In this document: positions 7,361-15,027 of the stretch, in pieces | Numbering within the stretch: position 1 is the stretch's first letter | How the letters are laid out: every line of letters starts with the position of its first letter | DNA from: an uncultured Ruminococcus sp. | Lineage (GTDB): Bacteria > Bacillota > Clostridia > Oscillospirales > Ruminococcaceae | Length of the DNA: 37,755 nucleotides | Direction: 5' to 3' | Assembly: GCA_902780505.1 (NCBI GenBank) | Contig: CACZFN010000019.1 | Span: 1 to 37,755, forward strand | Program-made: the position numbers and the translations under genes | Notes under the pieces: generated by a model | Databases searched by the model: none | What the model was told of the DNA's origin: nothing | Seen by the model: only the letters and a program-made list of their open reading frames with translations

Positions 7361-8668
7361 TTACACAAGCTTTCTCTTGTCGATCACTCTTACAGCCTTG
7401 CCCTCCGAACGCGGTATAGATTTCGGCTCAACAAGGCTTATCTTAGCCCTTATGCCGAGTATCTGCTGGATATCAGCTGAAAGCTTCTTTTCAAGTGCTT
7501 CGATCGTCTTGATAGTATCGCCGAACATATCGTCTGAAAGCTCGACTTTTATCTCAAAGGTATCTGTAGTGCCTACCCTGTCAACGATTATCTGATAGTT
7601 AGGCGTTGCGCCAAAATCACGCAGCAGCACTGTTTCTATCTGTGACGGGAACACGTTTACACCCTTGATGATAAGCATATCGTCGCTTCTGCCCATAGGC
7701 TTCGTCATCTTAACAAGTGTTCTGCCGCAGGCGCACTTGCCGCGGGTAAGAATACATATATCCCTTGTCCTGTACCTGAGCAGCGGGAATGCTTCCTTTG
7801 TGATACTTGTGAACACAAGTTCTCCCTTTGAACCTTCCGGCAGGACTTCTCCTGTGTCGGGATCGATTATTTCTGCTATAAAGTTATCCTCGTTTATATG
7901 CATACCGTTCTGGCATTCACATTCAAACGCAACTCCGGGGCCTGATGTTTCTGTCAGCCCATAGATGTCGTATGCTTTTATTCCGAGTGATCTTTCGATC
8001 GACTGACGCATTTCCTCCGTCCACGGTTCTGCGCCGAAAATACCCGCCTTCAGTGTCAGGTCATCGGGGGAAAGTCCCATATCAGCGATCGTTTCACCTA
8101 TATACGCCGCATATGAAGGTGTACAGCAGAGTATGGTCGATTTAAGATCCTGCATAAACTGTATCTGACGTTCTGTATTGCCGGAGGATACAGGGAGTGT
8201 CAGGCAGCCGACCTTATGTGAACCGCCGTGAAGCCCAAGCCCGCCTGTAAACAGGCCATAGCCGTAAGCTATATGCACAACATCCTCCTTAGTACCGCCT
8301 GCTGCTGTAATGGCACGTGCAACGCAGTTATCCCAGATGTCGATATCCTTAGCTGTATAGAAAGCTATCGCCCTTTTGCCCGTTGTGCCGCTTGTAGCGT
8401 GTATCCTGACACATTCAGACTTAGGCACAGCAAGCAGCCCGTCGGGGTAATTATCCCTGAGATCTGCCTTTGATAAAAACGGCAGCTTATAAAGGTCATC
8501 TACGCCCTTGATATCGTCCGGAGAAACACCCTTTTCATCCATAAGCTTCCTGTAATAGGGCACATGGTCATATACGTGCCTGACCTGCCTGACAAGGCGT
8601 TCGCTTTGCAGTGCTTTCATGGATTCATAATCCATAGTTTCAATGTCTTCGTTCCAATACTTTGCCAA
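7361..8668 (-). CDS. paaK: Phenylacetate-CoA ligase (AMP-forming aryl-CoA ligase)
   Basis: An adenylating enzyme (435 aa) that activates phenylacetate or a related arylacetate to its CoA thioester. Seen: the P-loop-like HATSGTTGKRA near residue 91, the YGLTETSGPG motif near 238, and the LRYRTRD and GRSDDMLIIKGVNVFPSQIE blocks that mark the PaaK subfamily. Its length is normal for PaaK. It sits between iorB and an ACT-domain gene in one minus-strand operon. In rumen bacteria arylacetates can be activated and reductively carboxylated to aromatic 2-oxoacids, so this cluster may work towards Phe/Trp synthesis; operation in the degradative direction is equally possible from sequence alone. The ATG follows a GGAGG about 8 bases upstream. 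Confidence 0.92.
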   Translation of the reverse strand: MAKYWNEDIETMDYESMKALQSERLVRQVRHVYDHVPYYRKLMDEKGVSPDDIKGVDDLYKLPFLSKADLRDNYPDGLLAVPKSECVRIHATSGTTGKRAIAFYTAKDIDIWDNCVARAITAAGGTKEDVVHIAYGYGLFTGGLGLHGGSHKVGCLTLPVSSGNTERQIQFMQDLKSTILCCTPSYAAYIGETIADMGLSPDDLTLKAGIFGAEPWTEEMRQSIERSLGIKAYDIYGLTETSGPGVAFECECQNGMHINEDNFIAEIIDPDTGEVLPEGSKGELVFTSITKEAFPLLRYRTRDICILTRGKCACGRTLVKMTKPMGRSDDMLIIKGVNVFPSQIETVLLRDFGATPNYQIIVDRVGTTDTFEIKVELSDDMFGDTIKTIEALEKKLSADIQQILGIRAKISLVEPKSIPRSEGKAVRVIDKRKLV

Positions 8669-8736
8669 TTTTCAAACCTCCTGTTATGCAAATATATACT
8701 GAGTCTTATTGCAGGATATGTAGTAAGACCAAATAT

Positions 8737-9315
8737 TTAAACCGCTGCCTGCTCGCCGAGCTCAAAAGCCTTTTTGTTGAGTTCTAAAAACTTAGCCGGT
8801 ACACAGGCTTCGAGGGCATTTTCCCATACTTTTCTGTCAAAGTCCATTTTCTTGGACACAACGCCCATAAGCACCACATTTGATGCCTTTGATGTTCCTG
8901 CCTGCTCGGCAAGGGTAAGGGCATCAACAGCTGTTACATCTATGCCCATTGCTTTGAGCTTGCCGCAAACATCATCCGGGTAAACGGCTGCACCTGTGAT
9001 AACAGGCATAGGATCAATAGACTGTGTTGATGTTACTATATGTCCGCCCTCTTTGAGAAACTCGACATATCTTGCGGCTTCCAGCTGCTCAAAGCTGATT
9101 ATTATATCAGCCTCGCCCTTCTGGACCACCGGGGAATACACCTTGTCGCCGTACTTTACATACGTTACGACAGAGCCGCCGCGCTGGCTCATTCCGTGTA
9201 CCTCGGAAAGCTTTACGTCATATCCCTGACTGAGCAGGACATTTCCTAAGATCCGGCTTGCAAGCAGCGAACCCTGCCCGCCTACGCCGACTATCATTAT
9301 TGATTTTGTTTCCAT
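8737..9315 (-). CDS. iorB: Indolepyruvate:ferredoxin oxidoreductase, beta (gamma-type) subunit
   Basis: The small subunit (192 aa) of the oxygen-sensitive enzyme that interconverts aryl-2-oxoacids and aryl-CoA with ferredoxin. Seen: the N-terminal GVGGQGSLLASRILG motif and HGMSQRGGSVV near residue 40, both typical of the 2-oxoacid:acceptor oxidoreductase gamma-type domain. It is separated from iorA by two small membrane-protein genes instead of being adjacent as usual. The start codon overlaps no neighbour and follows AAGGAGAA. Confidence 0.93.
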   Translation of the reverse strand: METKSIMIVGVGGQGSLLASRILGNVLLSQGYDVKLSEVHGMSQRGGSVVTYVKYGDKVYSPVVQKGEADIIISFEQLEAARYVEFLKEGGHIVTSTQSIDPMPVITGAAVYPDDVCGKLKAMGIDVTAVDALTLAEQAGTSKASNVVLMGVVSKKMDFDRKVWENALEACVPAKFLELNKKAFELGEQAAV

Positions 9316-9327
9316 AAGTTATTCTCC

Positions 9328-9585
9328 TTAAGAGTTATCTTTTTGTCTGAACTTTTTTATTTCGTCGTTTTCCTTTTTATCCCTGTATCTTGCAAACACG
9401 ATAACAGCCGATATGATTATCATCAGACTTATCGGCGATGTGATAAGAAGTGACGTAAACACCTGTGCATAGTCAATACTCGGCTCCTCGGTCTCTCTTG
9501 CACCGCCTATAAAGCAAGCCATGATAAGTATCATCTGCAATATCAAAAGTAAAACAAACATACATAAATAAAAATTCTTTTTCAC
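9328..9585 (-). CDS. Small two-helix membrane protein (second of a tandem pair)
   Basis: Unknown function; 85 aa. Two hydrophobic helices (about 5-27 and 49-68) are joined by an acidic loop, and the tail is Lys/Arg/Asp-rich. GTG start with GGAG 9 bases upstream, four bases after the stop of the preceding gene. The junction GAATAAAGCAGTGAAAAAG is nearly the same as the junction before the preceding gene (GAATAAAGCATTGAAAAAG), and both proteins share an initial KK, a similar length and helix layout. They therefore look like tandem duplicates inserted between iorA and iorB. A role next to an oxidoreductase is unclear. Confidence 0.65.
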   Translation of the reverse strand: MKKNFYLCMFVLLLILQMILIMACFIGGARETEEPSIDYAQVFTSLLITSPISLMIIISAVIVFARYRDKKENDEIKKFRQKDNS

Positions 9586-9589
9586 TGCT

Positions 9590-9856
9590 TTATTCTCCGG
9601 TTTTATCTTTGCTGTTAGTGTTTTTGATCAGTCTTAGGCTTTGTATTCTTTTATTATCTATCGAATCTTTAAGCTTTATAAAAGACAAAACCGCAACAAC
9701 TATCAGTATTATGCTTGCAGGAATTGATTCTATAAGTGAGCGTGCGATATCACCAGTAGTTATTTCATTACGAAAGCCTTGCCAAAATGCCAGTCTGATG
9801 ATACCATATTCCAGCATAACACAAATAATAAAAACAAATAAATACCGCTTTTTCAA
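9590..9856 (-). CDS. Small two-helix membrane protein (first of a tandem pair)
   Basis: Unknown function; 88 aa if it starts at TTG 9856. Two hydrophobic helices (about 6-26 and 46-66) and a basic, polar tail (KNTNSKDK). I prefer the TTG because it lies four bases after the iorA stop, exactly the spacing of the paralogous gene that follows. The open frame continues upstream inside iorA with a GTG two codons after the likely SD, but that start lacks a ribosome site. Probably translated by coupling to iorA. Confidence 0.6.
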   Translation of the reverse strand: MKKRYLFVFIICVMLEYGIIRLAFWQGFRNEITTGDIARSLIESIPASIILIVVAVLSFIKLKDSIDNKRIQSLRLIKNTNSKDKTGE

Positions 9857-9860
9857 TGCT

Positions 9861-11588
9861 TTATTCACCGATAGCGCCGAGCCTGCACATTTCCTTACAG
9901 ATTCCGCAGCCGACACAAAGGGTATGGTCTATCTCCATTTTGCCGCCGTGAATGCTGATCGCAGGACAGCCTATCTTCAGGCACTGCTTGCAGCCGACAC
10001 ACTTATCCTTATCGCATTTAAGCGGAGGGTTATGCTTTACATATTTAAGCAGCGCACAAGGTCTTCTTGAAATAACGACAGACGGGCCGTCCTTTTCAAG
10101 TTCCTCCTTGATGATTTCAAGCGTTTCGTGCATCTTATAAGGATCTGCAACCCTTACGTTCTTGATACCTATCGCCCTGCACAGTTCTTCTAAGTTTACA
10201 GCCGCAGCAGGATCTCCCTTCAGGTTTTTACCCGTGGTGGGGTTCTGCTGATGCCCTGTCATACCTGTGATAGAGTTATCAAGTATAATGACCACAGAGT
10301 TTGATGCGTTATATGCCAAATTCACAAGACCTGTCATACCGCTGTGCATAAATGTCGAGTCACCTATAACGGCAACGCTCTTTTTCTCGCTCTCTTTACC
10401 CCTTACCTTGTTATAGCCGTGAAGTGCAGAGATAGATGCGCCCATACAAATAGTAGTATCCATAGCACAGAGCGGTGCAGCAGCGCCAAGTGTATAACAG
10501 CCTATATCACCCGATACATACACACCAAGCTTAGAAAGCGCATAGAAAAGTCCCCTGTGCGGGCAGCCTGCACACATTGCGGGCGGGCGGGGCGGAACAG
10601 GTTCGCCAAAACTCTTGACCTGCTTCTTCTCACCGAGTATCTTCTCACGCACACCCGACTGGAATATCTCTCCGCAAAGGCCGAAAAGTTCTTTTCCTAT
10701 GACATTTATACCCATTGCCTTGCAGTGGTTCTCGATTATCGGATCAAGTTCCTCAATAACATAAAGCTTATCCACTTTTGCCGCAAATTCCTTTATAAGC
10801 TTTACAGGCATCGGCACTACCATACCAAGCTTCAGATAGCTTGCTTTATCGCCGAGGGCTTCCTTTGCATACTGGTAGCAGATACCGCTTGTGATAACGC
10901 CTATTTTTGTATCGTTTATCTCCATACGGTTAAGGGGGCTTGTTTCGGCGTATTCAGTAAGCCTTGCAAGCTTATCCTCAACGATGGGGTGACGCTTTAT
11001 AGCGTTACCCGGCATCATGACATACTTGCCGATATTCTTCTCATAAGCTTTAAGTTCCGGCTCTACCCTGTCACAAAGCTCAACTACAGACTGAGAGTGT
11101 GCCACCCTTGTAGTCACCCTCACGATAACAGGTGTATCGAACTCCTCAGAAAGATCGAATGCAAGCTTAGTGTATTCCTTACATTCGGAAGAATCAGAAG
11201 GTTCGAGCATACAGACCTTGGATGCTATAGCGTGGTGGCGCGAATCCTGTTCATTCTGAGATGAATGCATTCCCGGATCATCAGCCACGCAGATGACCAT
11301 ACCTGCATTAACGCCAGTATAGCCCGCAGTATAAAGCGGATCGGCAGCCACATTAAGGCCTACGTGCTTCATTCCGCAGAAACTCCTTGCACCCGCAATA
11401 GAAGCGCCGAGGGCAGCCTCCATAGCGACCTTTTCGTTAGGTGCCCATTCTGCATAGATCTCATCATATTTTGCGGCTTCCTCTGTTACTTCTGTAGAGG
11501 GTGTACCGGGGTATGAGGAAACGAACCTACAGCCCGCCTCGTAAAGTCCCCTTGCAAACGCCGCGTTTCCAAGCAAAAGCTTGTTCAT
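9861..11588 (-). CDS. iorA: Indolepyruvate:ferredoxin oxidoreductase, alpha subunit
   Basis: The large catalytic subunit (575 aa) using thiamine diphosphate and iron-sulfur clusters. Seen: the N-terminal pyrimidine-binding domain (SSYPGTPSTEV near residue 24), the MCAGCPHRG block near 340, the TPP/Mg2+ motif GDSTFMHSG...DNSITGMTGHQ (about 415-450), and two ferredoxin-like cluster motifs at the C-terminus (CVGCKQCLKIGCP and CVGCGICKEMCR). The first has a four-residue gap (CxxCxxCxxxxCP), as in other IorA proteins. It is the first gene of the operon, with GAGGT before the ATG. Together with IorB it oxidises aryl pyruvates or works in reverse on aryl-CoA. Confidence 0.95.
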   Translation of the reverse strand: MNKLLLGNAAFARGLYEAGCRFVSSYPGTPSTEVTEEAAKYDEIYAEWAPNEKVAMEAALGASIAGARSFCGMKHVGLNVAADPLYTAGYTGVNAGMVICVADDPGMHSSQNEQDSRHHAIASKVCMLEPSDSSECKEYTKLAFDLSEEFDTPVIVRVTTRVAHSQSVVELCDRVEPELKAYEKNIGKYVMMPGNAIKRHPIVEDKLARLTEYAETSPLNRMEINDTKIGVITSGICYQYAKEALGDKASYLKLGMVVPMPVKLIKEFAAKVDKLYVIEELDPIIENHCKAMGINVIGKELFGLCGEIFQSGVREKILGEKKQVKSFGEPVPPRPPAMCAGCPHRGLFYALSKLGVYVSGDIGCYTLGAAAPLCAMDTTICMGASISALHGYNKVRGKESEKKSVAVIGDSTFMHSGMTGLVNLAYNASNSVVIILDNSITGMTGHQQNPTTGKNLKGDPAAAVNLEELCRAIGIKNVRVADPYKMHETLEIIKEELEKDGPSVVISRRPCALLKYVKHNPPLKCDKDKCVGCKQCLKIGCPAISIHGGKMEIDHTLCVGCGICKEMCRLGAIGE

Positions 11589-11627
11589 AAAGCTATTACC
11601 TCACTTTCATATATTACATACGATTTC

Positions 11628-11656
11628 ATTATAGCACAAATCGCCGCAAAATGCAA
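11628..11656 (-). promoter_or_regulatory. Promoter of the iorA-paaK-ACT operon
   Basis: On the minus strand TTGCAT (11651-11656), a 17-base spacer and TATAAT (11628-11633), about 35 bases before the iorA start. No leader peptide or T-box is visible in this short leader. Confidence 0.75.
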
Positions 11657-11715
11657 TTATTTTTAAAAAGATTTTATATTCTGGTATTTTTGGCATTCTG
11701 CGGGAGATAATTATT

Positions 11716-11817
11716 ATGATAAAGGCAGCACCGCTTATGCACCGTACATCCGTATACGCATTCTCAAATCGCGTTGAAGATAAGGTCTTCGTCACATTGC
11801 CTGAATGTCATTTTTAA
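11716..11817 (+). CDS. Candidate 33-residue leader ORF before the SEDS gene
   Basis: ATG at 11716 with GGGAG 9 bases upstream opens a 33-codon frame. It ends in a TAA that is part of the TAAGGAGAT ribosome site of the following gene, so translation could be coupled. The peptide has no recognisable motif and could be a chance ORF. The surrounding 11640-11800 interval holds no other gene. Confidence 0.3.
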   Translation: MIKAAPLMHRTSVYAFSNRVEDKVFVTLPECHF

Positions 11818-11831
11818 GGAGATATCCCTTT

Positions 11832-12935
11832 ATGTCTAAGCTTTTAAAAAAGTTCGCTTATGCCGACATGGGCGTTATTCTTTCGGTAACTTCATTATGT
11901 ATTATATCGCTGATATCCCTTTATCAGCTGTCGCAAAACGGCATTTCAGCCTCACTGACCTCAGGCTATTCAAGGAGGGCAGGCATAATTCAGGCGGCAT
12001 CTGTTCTTGCAGGGCTTTTCGGCGGGGGTTTTTGCATTCTTGCCGGCAGCGGCTTTATAAGAAAAGCCTGCCTGCCTGTGTTTTTCATTACAATTATACT
12101 TTCTGTCCTTACTCTTACGCCGCTTGGTGTGACTGTTTCCGACGACAGGGCCTGGCTTCGGCTCGGGACATTCAGTATTCAGCCATCCGAGCTTATGAAG
12201 GCTGCAATGATACCGGCACTTGCATTCTCACTCACATTACAGCGAAGCAGGGTATTAAGGTATTTACTGTTCGCCTGCTTTTCCCTGTGTGCCTGTACGG
12301 TTGTTTACCTCCAGCGTGATATAGGCAGCCTGCTGATATTTGCTATAATTATTCTTTATATGCTCTTTAGTGCGGGCACGAGCAAACGCTTATGGGCAAC
12401 AGGTGTACTGCTCTCCCCTATCGCAGCGTTTGCCGTCTGGCGGTTTGTTTTAGGTAACGATCAGAGAACAAGGATACTTTCCGCCCTTGATCCCTCGCGT
12501 GATCCATACGGAGCAGGCTATCAGCAGTTAAGCGCCAAAAATGCAATAACGAGCGGCGGGCTTACAGGCAGGCTGTATGACAGCGGCAGAAGCTTTGTTT
12601 ATGTTGCAAGCTCCCACAATGACTTTCTTTTATCGTTTATAGCACAGCTTTTCGGCACTGTAGGGATAGCGGCAGTATGCCTGCTGATAGTTTTACTTCT
12701 TCAAAGGCTTATGAAAACAGACACTTCGCAGGGTGAATTCGCTTCGTTTATTCGAGTCGGGGCTTTTGCTCTTTTTGCAGGTGAAGCTATACTCAACATC
12801 GGCATGAACCTTTCTGTATTGCCTGTTATAGGCATACCGCTTCCGTTTGTTTCTGCCGGTGGAACAGCTATGGCGGCGGGACTGACACTTATCGGTGCCG
12901 CACTGTCTGCCCCAGGCAAGGGGAAAGCACAATAA
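11832..12935 (+). CDS. SEDS family peptidoglycan glycosyltransferase (FtsW/RodA)
   Basis: An integral membrane glycan polymerase (367 aa, about ten helices) that uses lipid II for peptidoglycan synthesis. Seen: WLRLG...QPSELMK (108-123), QRDIGS with the conserved Asp at 163, GYQQLSAKNAITSGGLTG (229-246), SSHNDF (260-265), and PLPFVSAGGTA near the end. In most SEDS proteins the loop after the HxDF motif carries a Glu (EELG); here it reads AQLFG. The ATG at 11832 follows AAGGAGAT at good spacing; an in-frame earlier ATG has no ribosome site. No cognate class B PBP lies next to it, so FtsW versus RodA cannot be decided. Confidence 0.88.
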   Translation: MSKLLKKFAYADMGVILSVTSLCIISLISLYQLSQNGISASLTSGYSRRAGIIQAASVLAGLFGGGFCILAGSGFIRKACLPVFFITIILSVLTLTPLGVTVSDDRAWLRLGTFSIQPSELMKAAMIPALAFSLTLQRSRVLRYLLFACFSLCACTVVYLQRDIGSLLIFAIIILYMLFSAGTSKRLWATGVLLSPIAAFAVWRFVLGNDQRTRILSALDPSRDPYGAGYQQLSAKNAITSGGLTGRLYDSGRSFVYVASSHNDFLLSFIAQLFGTVGIAAVCLLIVLLLQRLMKTDTSQGEFASFIRVGAFALFAGEAILNIGMNLSVLPVIGIPLPFVSAGGTAMAAGLTLIGAALSAPGKGKAQ

Positions 12936-12942
12936 TATACAT

Positions 12943-13103
12943 GGTTATCCCTTTGACACACCAAGTTATGACAGCCGTAAATCAGCGTTCTTTGCAGTGG
13001 ACAACCCCACCCCCAACCCCCTCCCCTTACGAAGGGGAGGGGGCTATGGCAAGCTGATTTAACGCAGCAGCCCTGTTTGCAGTCAAAACCATGGTGTGTC
13101 AGG
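12943..13103. repeat. Palindromic dispersed repeat, copy 1 (nested hairpins)
   Basis: Nested inverted repeats: TGACACACCA (12954-12963) with TGGTGTGTCA (13092-13101); AAATCAGC (12979-12986) with GCTGATTT (13053-13060); and a 12-bp perfect C/G-rich hairpin (13017-13028 with 13032-13043). Its left end (GGTTATCCCTTTGACACACCA...TGACAGCC...TTGCAG) recurs near 14862 and 27417. There is no ORF inside. It fills most of the gap before the next gene. Confidence 0.7.
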
Positions 13104-13146
13104 TAAATAAAACTAAAATAATATTGTAAGCATAAGTCATTAGTTA

Positions 13147-13176
13147 TTGACAAATGCATCACTTTTGGATTATAAT
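13147..13176 (+). promoter_or_regulatory. Promoter of the kinase-like gene and cysE
   Basis: TTGACA (13147-13152), an 18-base spacer and TATAAT (13171-13176), 30 bases before the start codon. Confidence 0.85.
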
Positions 13177-13205
13177 ATATAAAAGACCTTAAAGGGGGAA
13201 TATGT

Positions 13206-13808
13206 ATGGGCAGGATAAAGGCAGTATGTATAGGAAGGCAGTATGCATCAGGCGGCAGTGAGATCGGCGCTATGGTGGCAAATAAGCTCCAGGCAAAGTG
13301 TTACGACCATGAAATAGTTGATATGGCGATAAGCCGCAGCGGTCTTAGTCAGGATGAGTTCCTGAAATACGAGGAATCTGTGCTCAGCCCGTTAAAAACA
13401 CCGATCTCCCTTAAAATAGGAGCCAACAGGCAGCCTGATATCACAGAAAAAATATTCAGGGCTGAGGGCGACATAATCTGTGAGATCGCCGCAAAGGAAC
13501 CTATTGTGGTATTTGTGGGGCGATGTGCCGATTATATTCTCAAAAACAGGGTAAGAACACTGAGCGTTTACATATACAGCGATATGGAAAAGCGCATCGA
13601 CAACGCAATCACCAAATACAAGATCCCGCAGGACGAGGTCGAACAGGTGATAAAAAGATACGACAGGAAACGTGCTTACTTTTATAATACAAACACCAAT
13701 AAAGAATGGGGCAGAAAAGCAAGTTATGACCTGTGCATTGACAGCGGAAAGCTCGGCTATGATACTACAGCAAGCATCATAGCAGCAATAGTAAGGGCAA
13801 GTGAGTAA
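13206..13808 (+). CDS. Cytidylate kinase-like family protein
   Basis: A 200-aa P-loop nucleotide kinase-like protein. The N-terminal GRQYASGGSEIG (10-21) is the P-loop variant of the cytidylate-kinase-like family. Other family features are VFVGRCADYILK near 99 and the Arg-rich KRYDRKRAYFYNTNTNKEWG stretch near 155. These proteins lack clear evidence of CMP kinase activity and their substrate is unknown. The ATG follows AAAGGGGGA. It is 17 bases upstream of the serine acetyltransferase gene and shares its promoter. Confidence 0.85.
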   Translation: MGRIKAVCIGRQYASGGSEIGAMVANKLQAKCYDHEIVDMAISRSGLSQDEFLKYEESVLSPLKTPISLKIGANRQPDITEKIFRAEGDIICEIAAKEPIVVFVGRCADYILKNRVRTLSVYIYSDMEKRIDNAITKYKIPQDEVEQVIKRYDRKRAYFYNTNTNKEWGRKASYDLCIDSGKLGYDTTASIIAAIVRASE

Positions 13809-13825
13809 GAAAGACAGGTAAGAAT

Positions 13826-14788
13826 ATGTGCGACGAAACGATTTCAGAAAAGATAAGTGTCCTGACAGACACTATACTTGACGACTACAACAAAGGCAAG
13901 GACATAGATGGTTCCTGCCCTTATGACCAACCCGACAAAAAAGCGATAATCGACATAATAAACAAAATGCAGATAATCATTTTTCCGGGGCATTTCAAAA
14001 ACAGCAGCTATAAAGTATACACAAAGCGTTCAGGGCTTTCCATGCTGCTTGAAGACGTAATGTTCAACCTGAAAAAGCAGATCACCCTTGTGCTCGGTTT
14101 TTCAGAGAGCTATGCAACACTTGATGACTATGCAAAAAGTGATGCGGCGGCAGAGCTTACACTTGAATTTTTAGGAAGGATACCACATATACGCGAATAC
14201 ATCGAAACAGATGTTCAGGCGGCATTTGACGGCGATCCTGCGGCATTCAACAAGGACGAGATAATCTACTCCTACCCCGGGCTTTATGCGATCTTTGTAA
14301 ACAGGATAGCACACGAGCTTTTCACACTTCGAGTACCTATGATACCGAGGATAATGACAGAGCACGCCCACAGCCTTACGGGTATAGATATACACCCCGG
14401 CGCATCTATAGGCAAATACTTCTTTATCGACCACGGAACAGGTATAGTAATAGGCGAGACCACAGAGATAGGCGACAATGTAAAGATATACCAGGGCGTA
14501 ACGCTCGGTGCACTTTCTACAAGGGGCGGGCAGAGCCTGAGGAACAAGAAACGTCACCCGACTATCAGGGACAATGTAACGATATATTCGGGGGCATCTA
14601 TTCTTGGCGGCGACACAGTTATCGGGCGTGATGTTGTTATCGGCGGTAACGCATTTATCACAAAGAGCATTGCCGCAGGTGCAAAGGTGAGCATCAAAAA
14701 TCAGGAATTAAGGTACAACTACGACTCCAAACACCCCGTTGAACAGTGCGAAGTCGACGGCGATGCGGCTTGGTTTTACATTATTTGA
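13826..14788 (+). CDS. cysE: Serine O-acetyltransferase
   Basis: Transfers acetyl from acetyl-CoA to L-serine, the first committed step to cysteine. The 320 aa have an N-terminal helical region of about 170 residues and then a left-handed beta-helix of hexapeptide repeats (GIDIHPGASIGKYFFIDHGTG, GETTEIGDNVKIYQGVTLG, VTIYSGASILGGDTVIGRD). The catalytic-site DHGTG is present near residue 209. The C-terminal tail (HPVEQCEVDGDAAWFYII) ends in aromatic/Ile residues, unlike the classical CysE tail that docks into O-acetylserine sulfhydrylase, and no cysK is nearby. A terminator follows directly. Confidence 0.9.
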   Translation: MCDETISEKISVLTDTILDDYNKGKDIDGSCPYDQPDKKAIIDIINKMQIIIFPGHFKNSSYKVYTKRSGLSMLLEDVMFNLKKQITLVLGFSESYATLDDYAKSDAAAELTLEFLGRIPHIREYIETDVQAAFDGDPAAFNKDEIIYSYPGLYAIFVNRIAHELFTLRVPMIPRIMTEHAHSLTGIDIHPGASIGKYFFIDHGTGIVIGETTEIGDNVKIYQGVTLGALSTRGGQSLRNKKRHPTIRDNVTIYSGASILGGDTVIGRDVVIGGNAFITKSIAAGAKVSIKNQELRYNYDSKHPVEQCEVDGDAAWFYII

Positions 14789-14807
14789 TTATATATTGAC
14801 AGGCATG

Positions 14808-14839
14808 GGCAATGCGGCTTATCCGCGTTGCCTGTTTTT
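14808..14839 (+). terminator. Terminator of cysE
   Basis: A 10-bp stem (14808-14817 with 14823-14832), loop CTTAT, followed by TGTTTTT. Confidence 0.85.
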
Positions 14840-14861
14840 ATAACATGGTAATAAGCAGTAT

Positions 14862-14946
14862 GGTCATCCCTTTAACGCACCAGCGTTTGACAGCCATAAT
14901 CCGGCAGCTCTGTTGCAGCCGGAGCCGTTGTGTGTCAGGGGGATAA
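14862..14946. repeat. Palindromic dispersed repeat, copy 2
   Basis: GGTCATCCCTTTAACGCACCA...TTTGACAGCC...TTGCAG matches the left end of the element at 12943. Its right end TTGTGTGTCAGGGGGATAA is the imperfect inverse of the left end. Copy 2 is shorter (about 85 bases) and lacks the central C/G-rich hairpin. Inside, CCGGC (14901) and GCCGG (14919) pair. The rest of the gap before 15028 is A/T-rich without a clear promoter. Confidence 0.65.
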
Positions 14947-15027
14947 GCATAATACGTAAAAAAGTTAAAGACTATTTAAGAATTTATGTGTTAAGATATA
15001 TTCAGGATAAGGAAAGGAGAGCAAAAA

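Noticed and set aside
10344-11264. A 306-codon open frame on the plus strand
   Set aside because: It lies wholly antisense inside iorA, has no ribosome site and translates to an atypical Cys/His/Arg-rich sequence; the iorA frame is certain.
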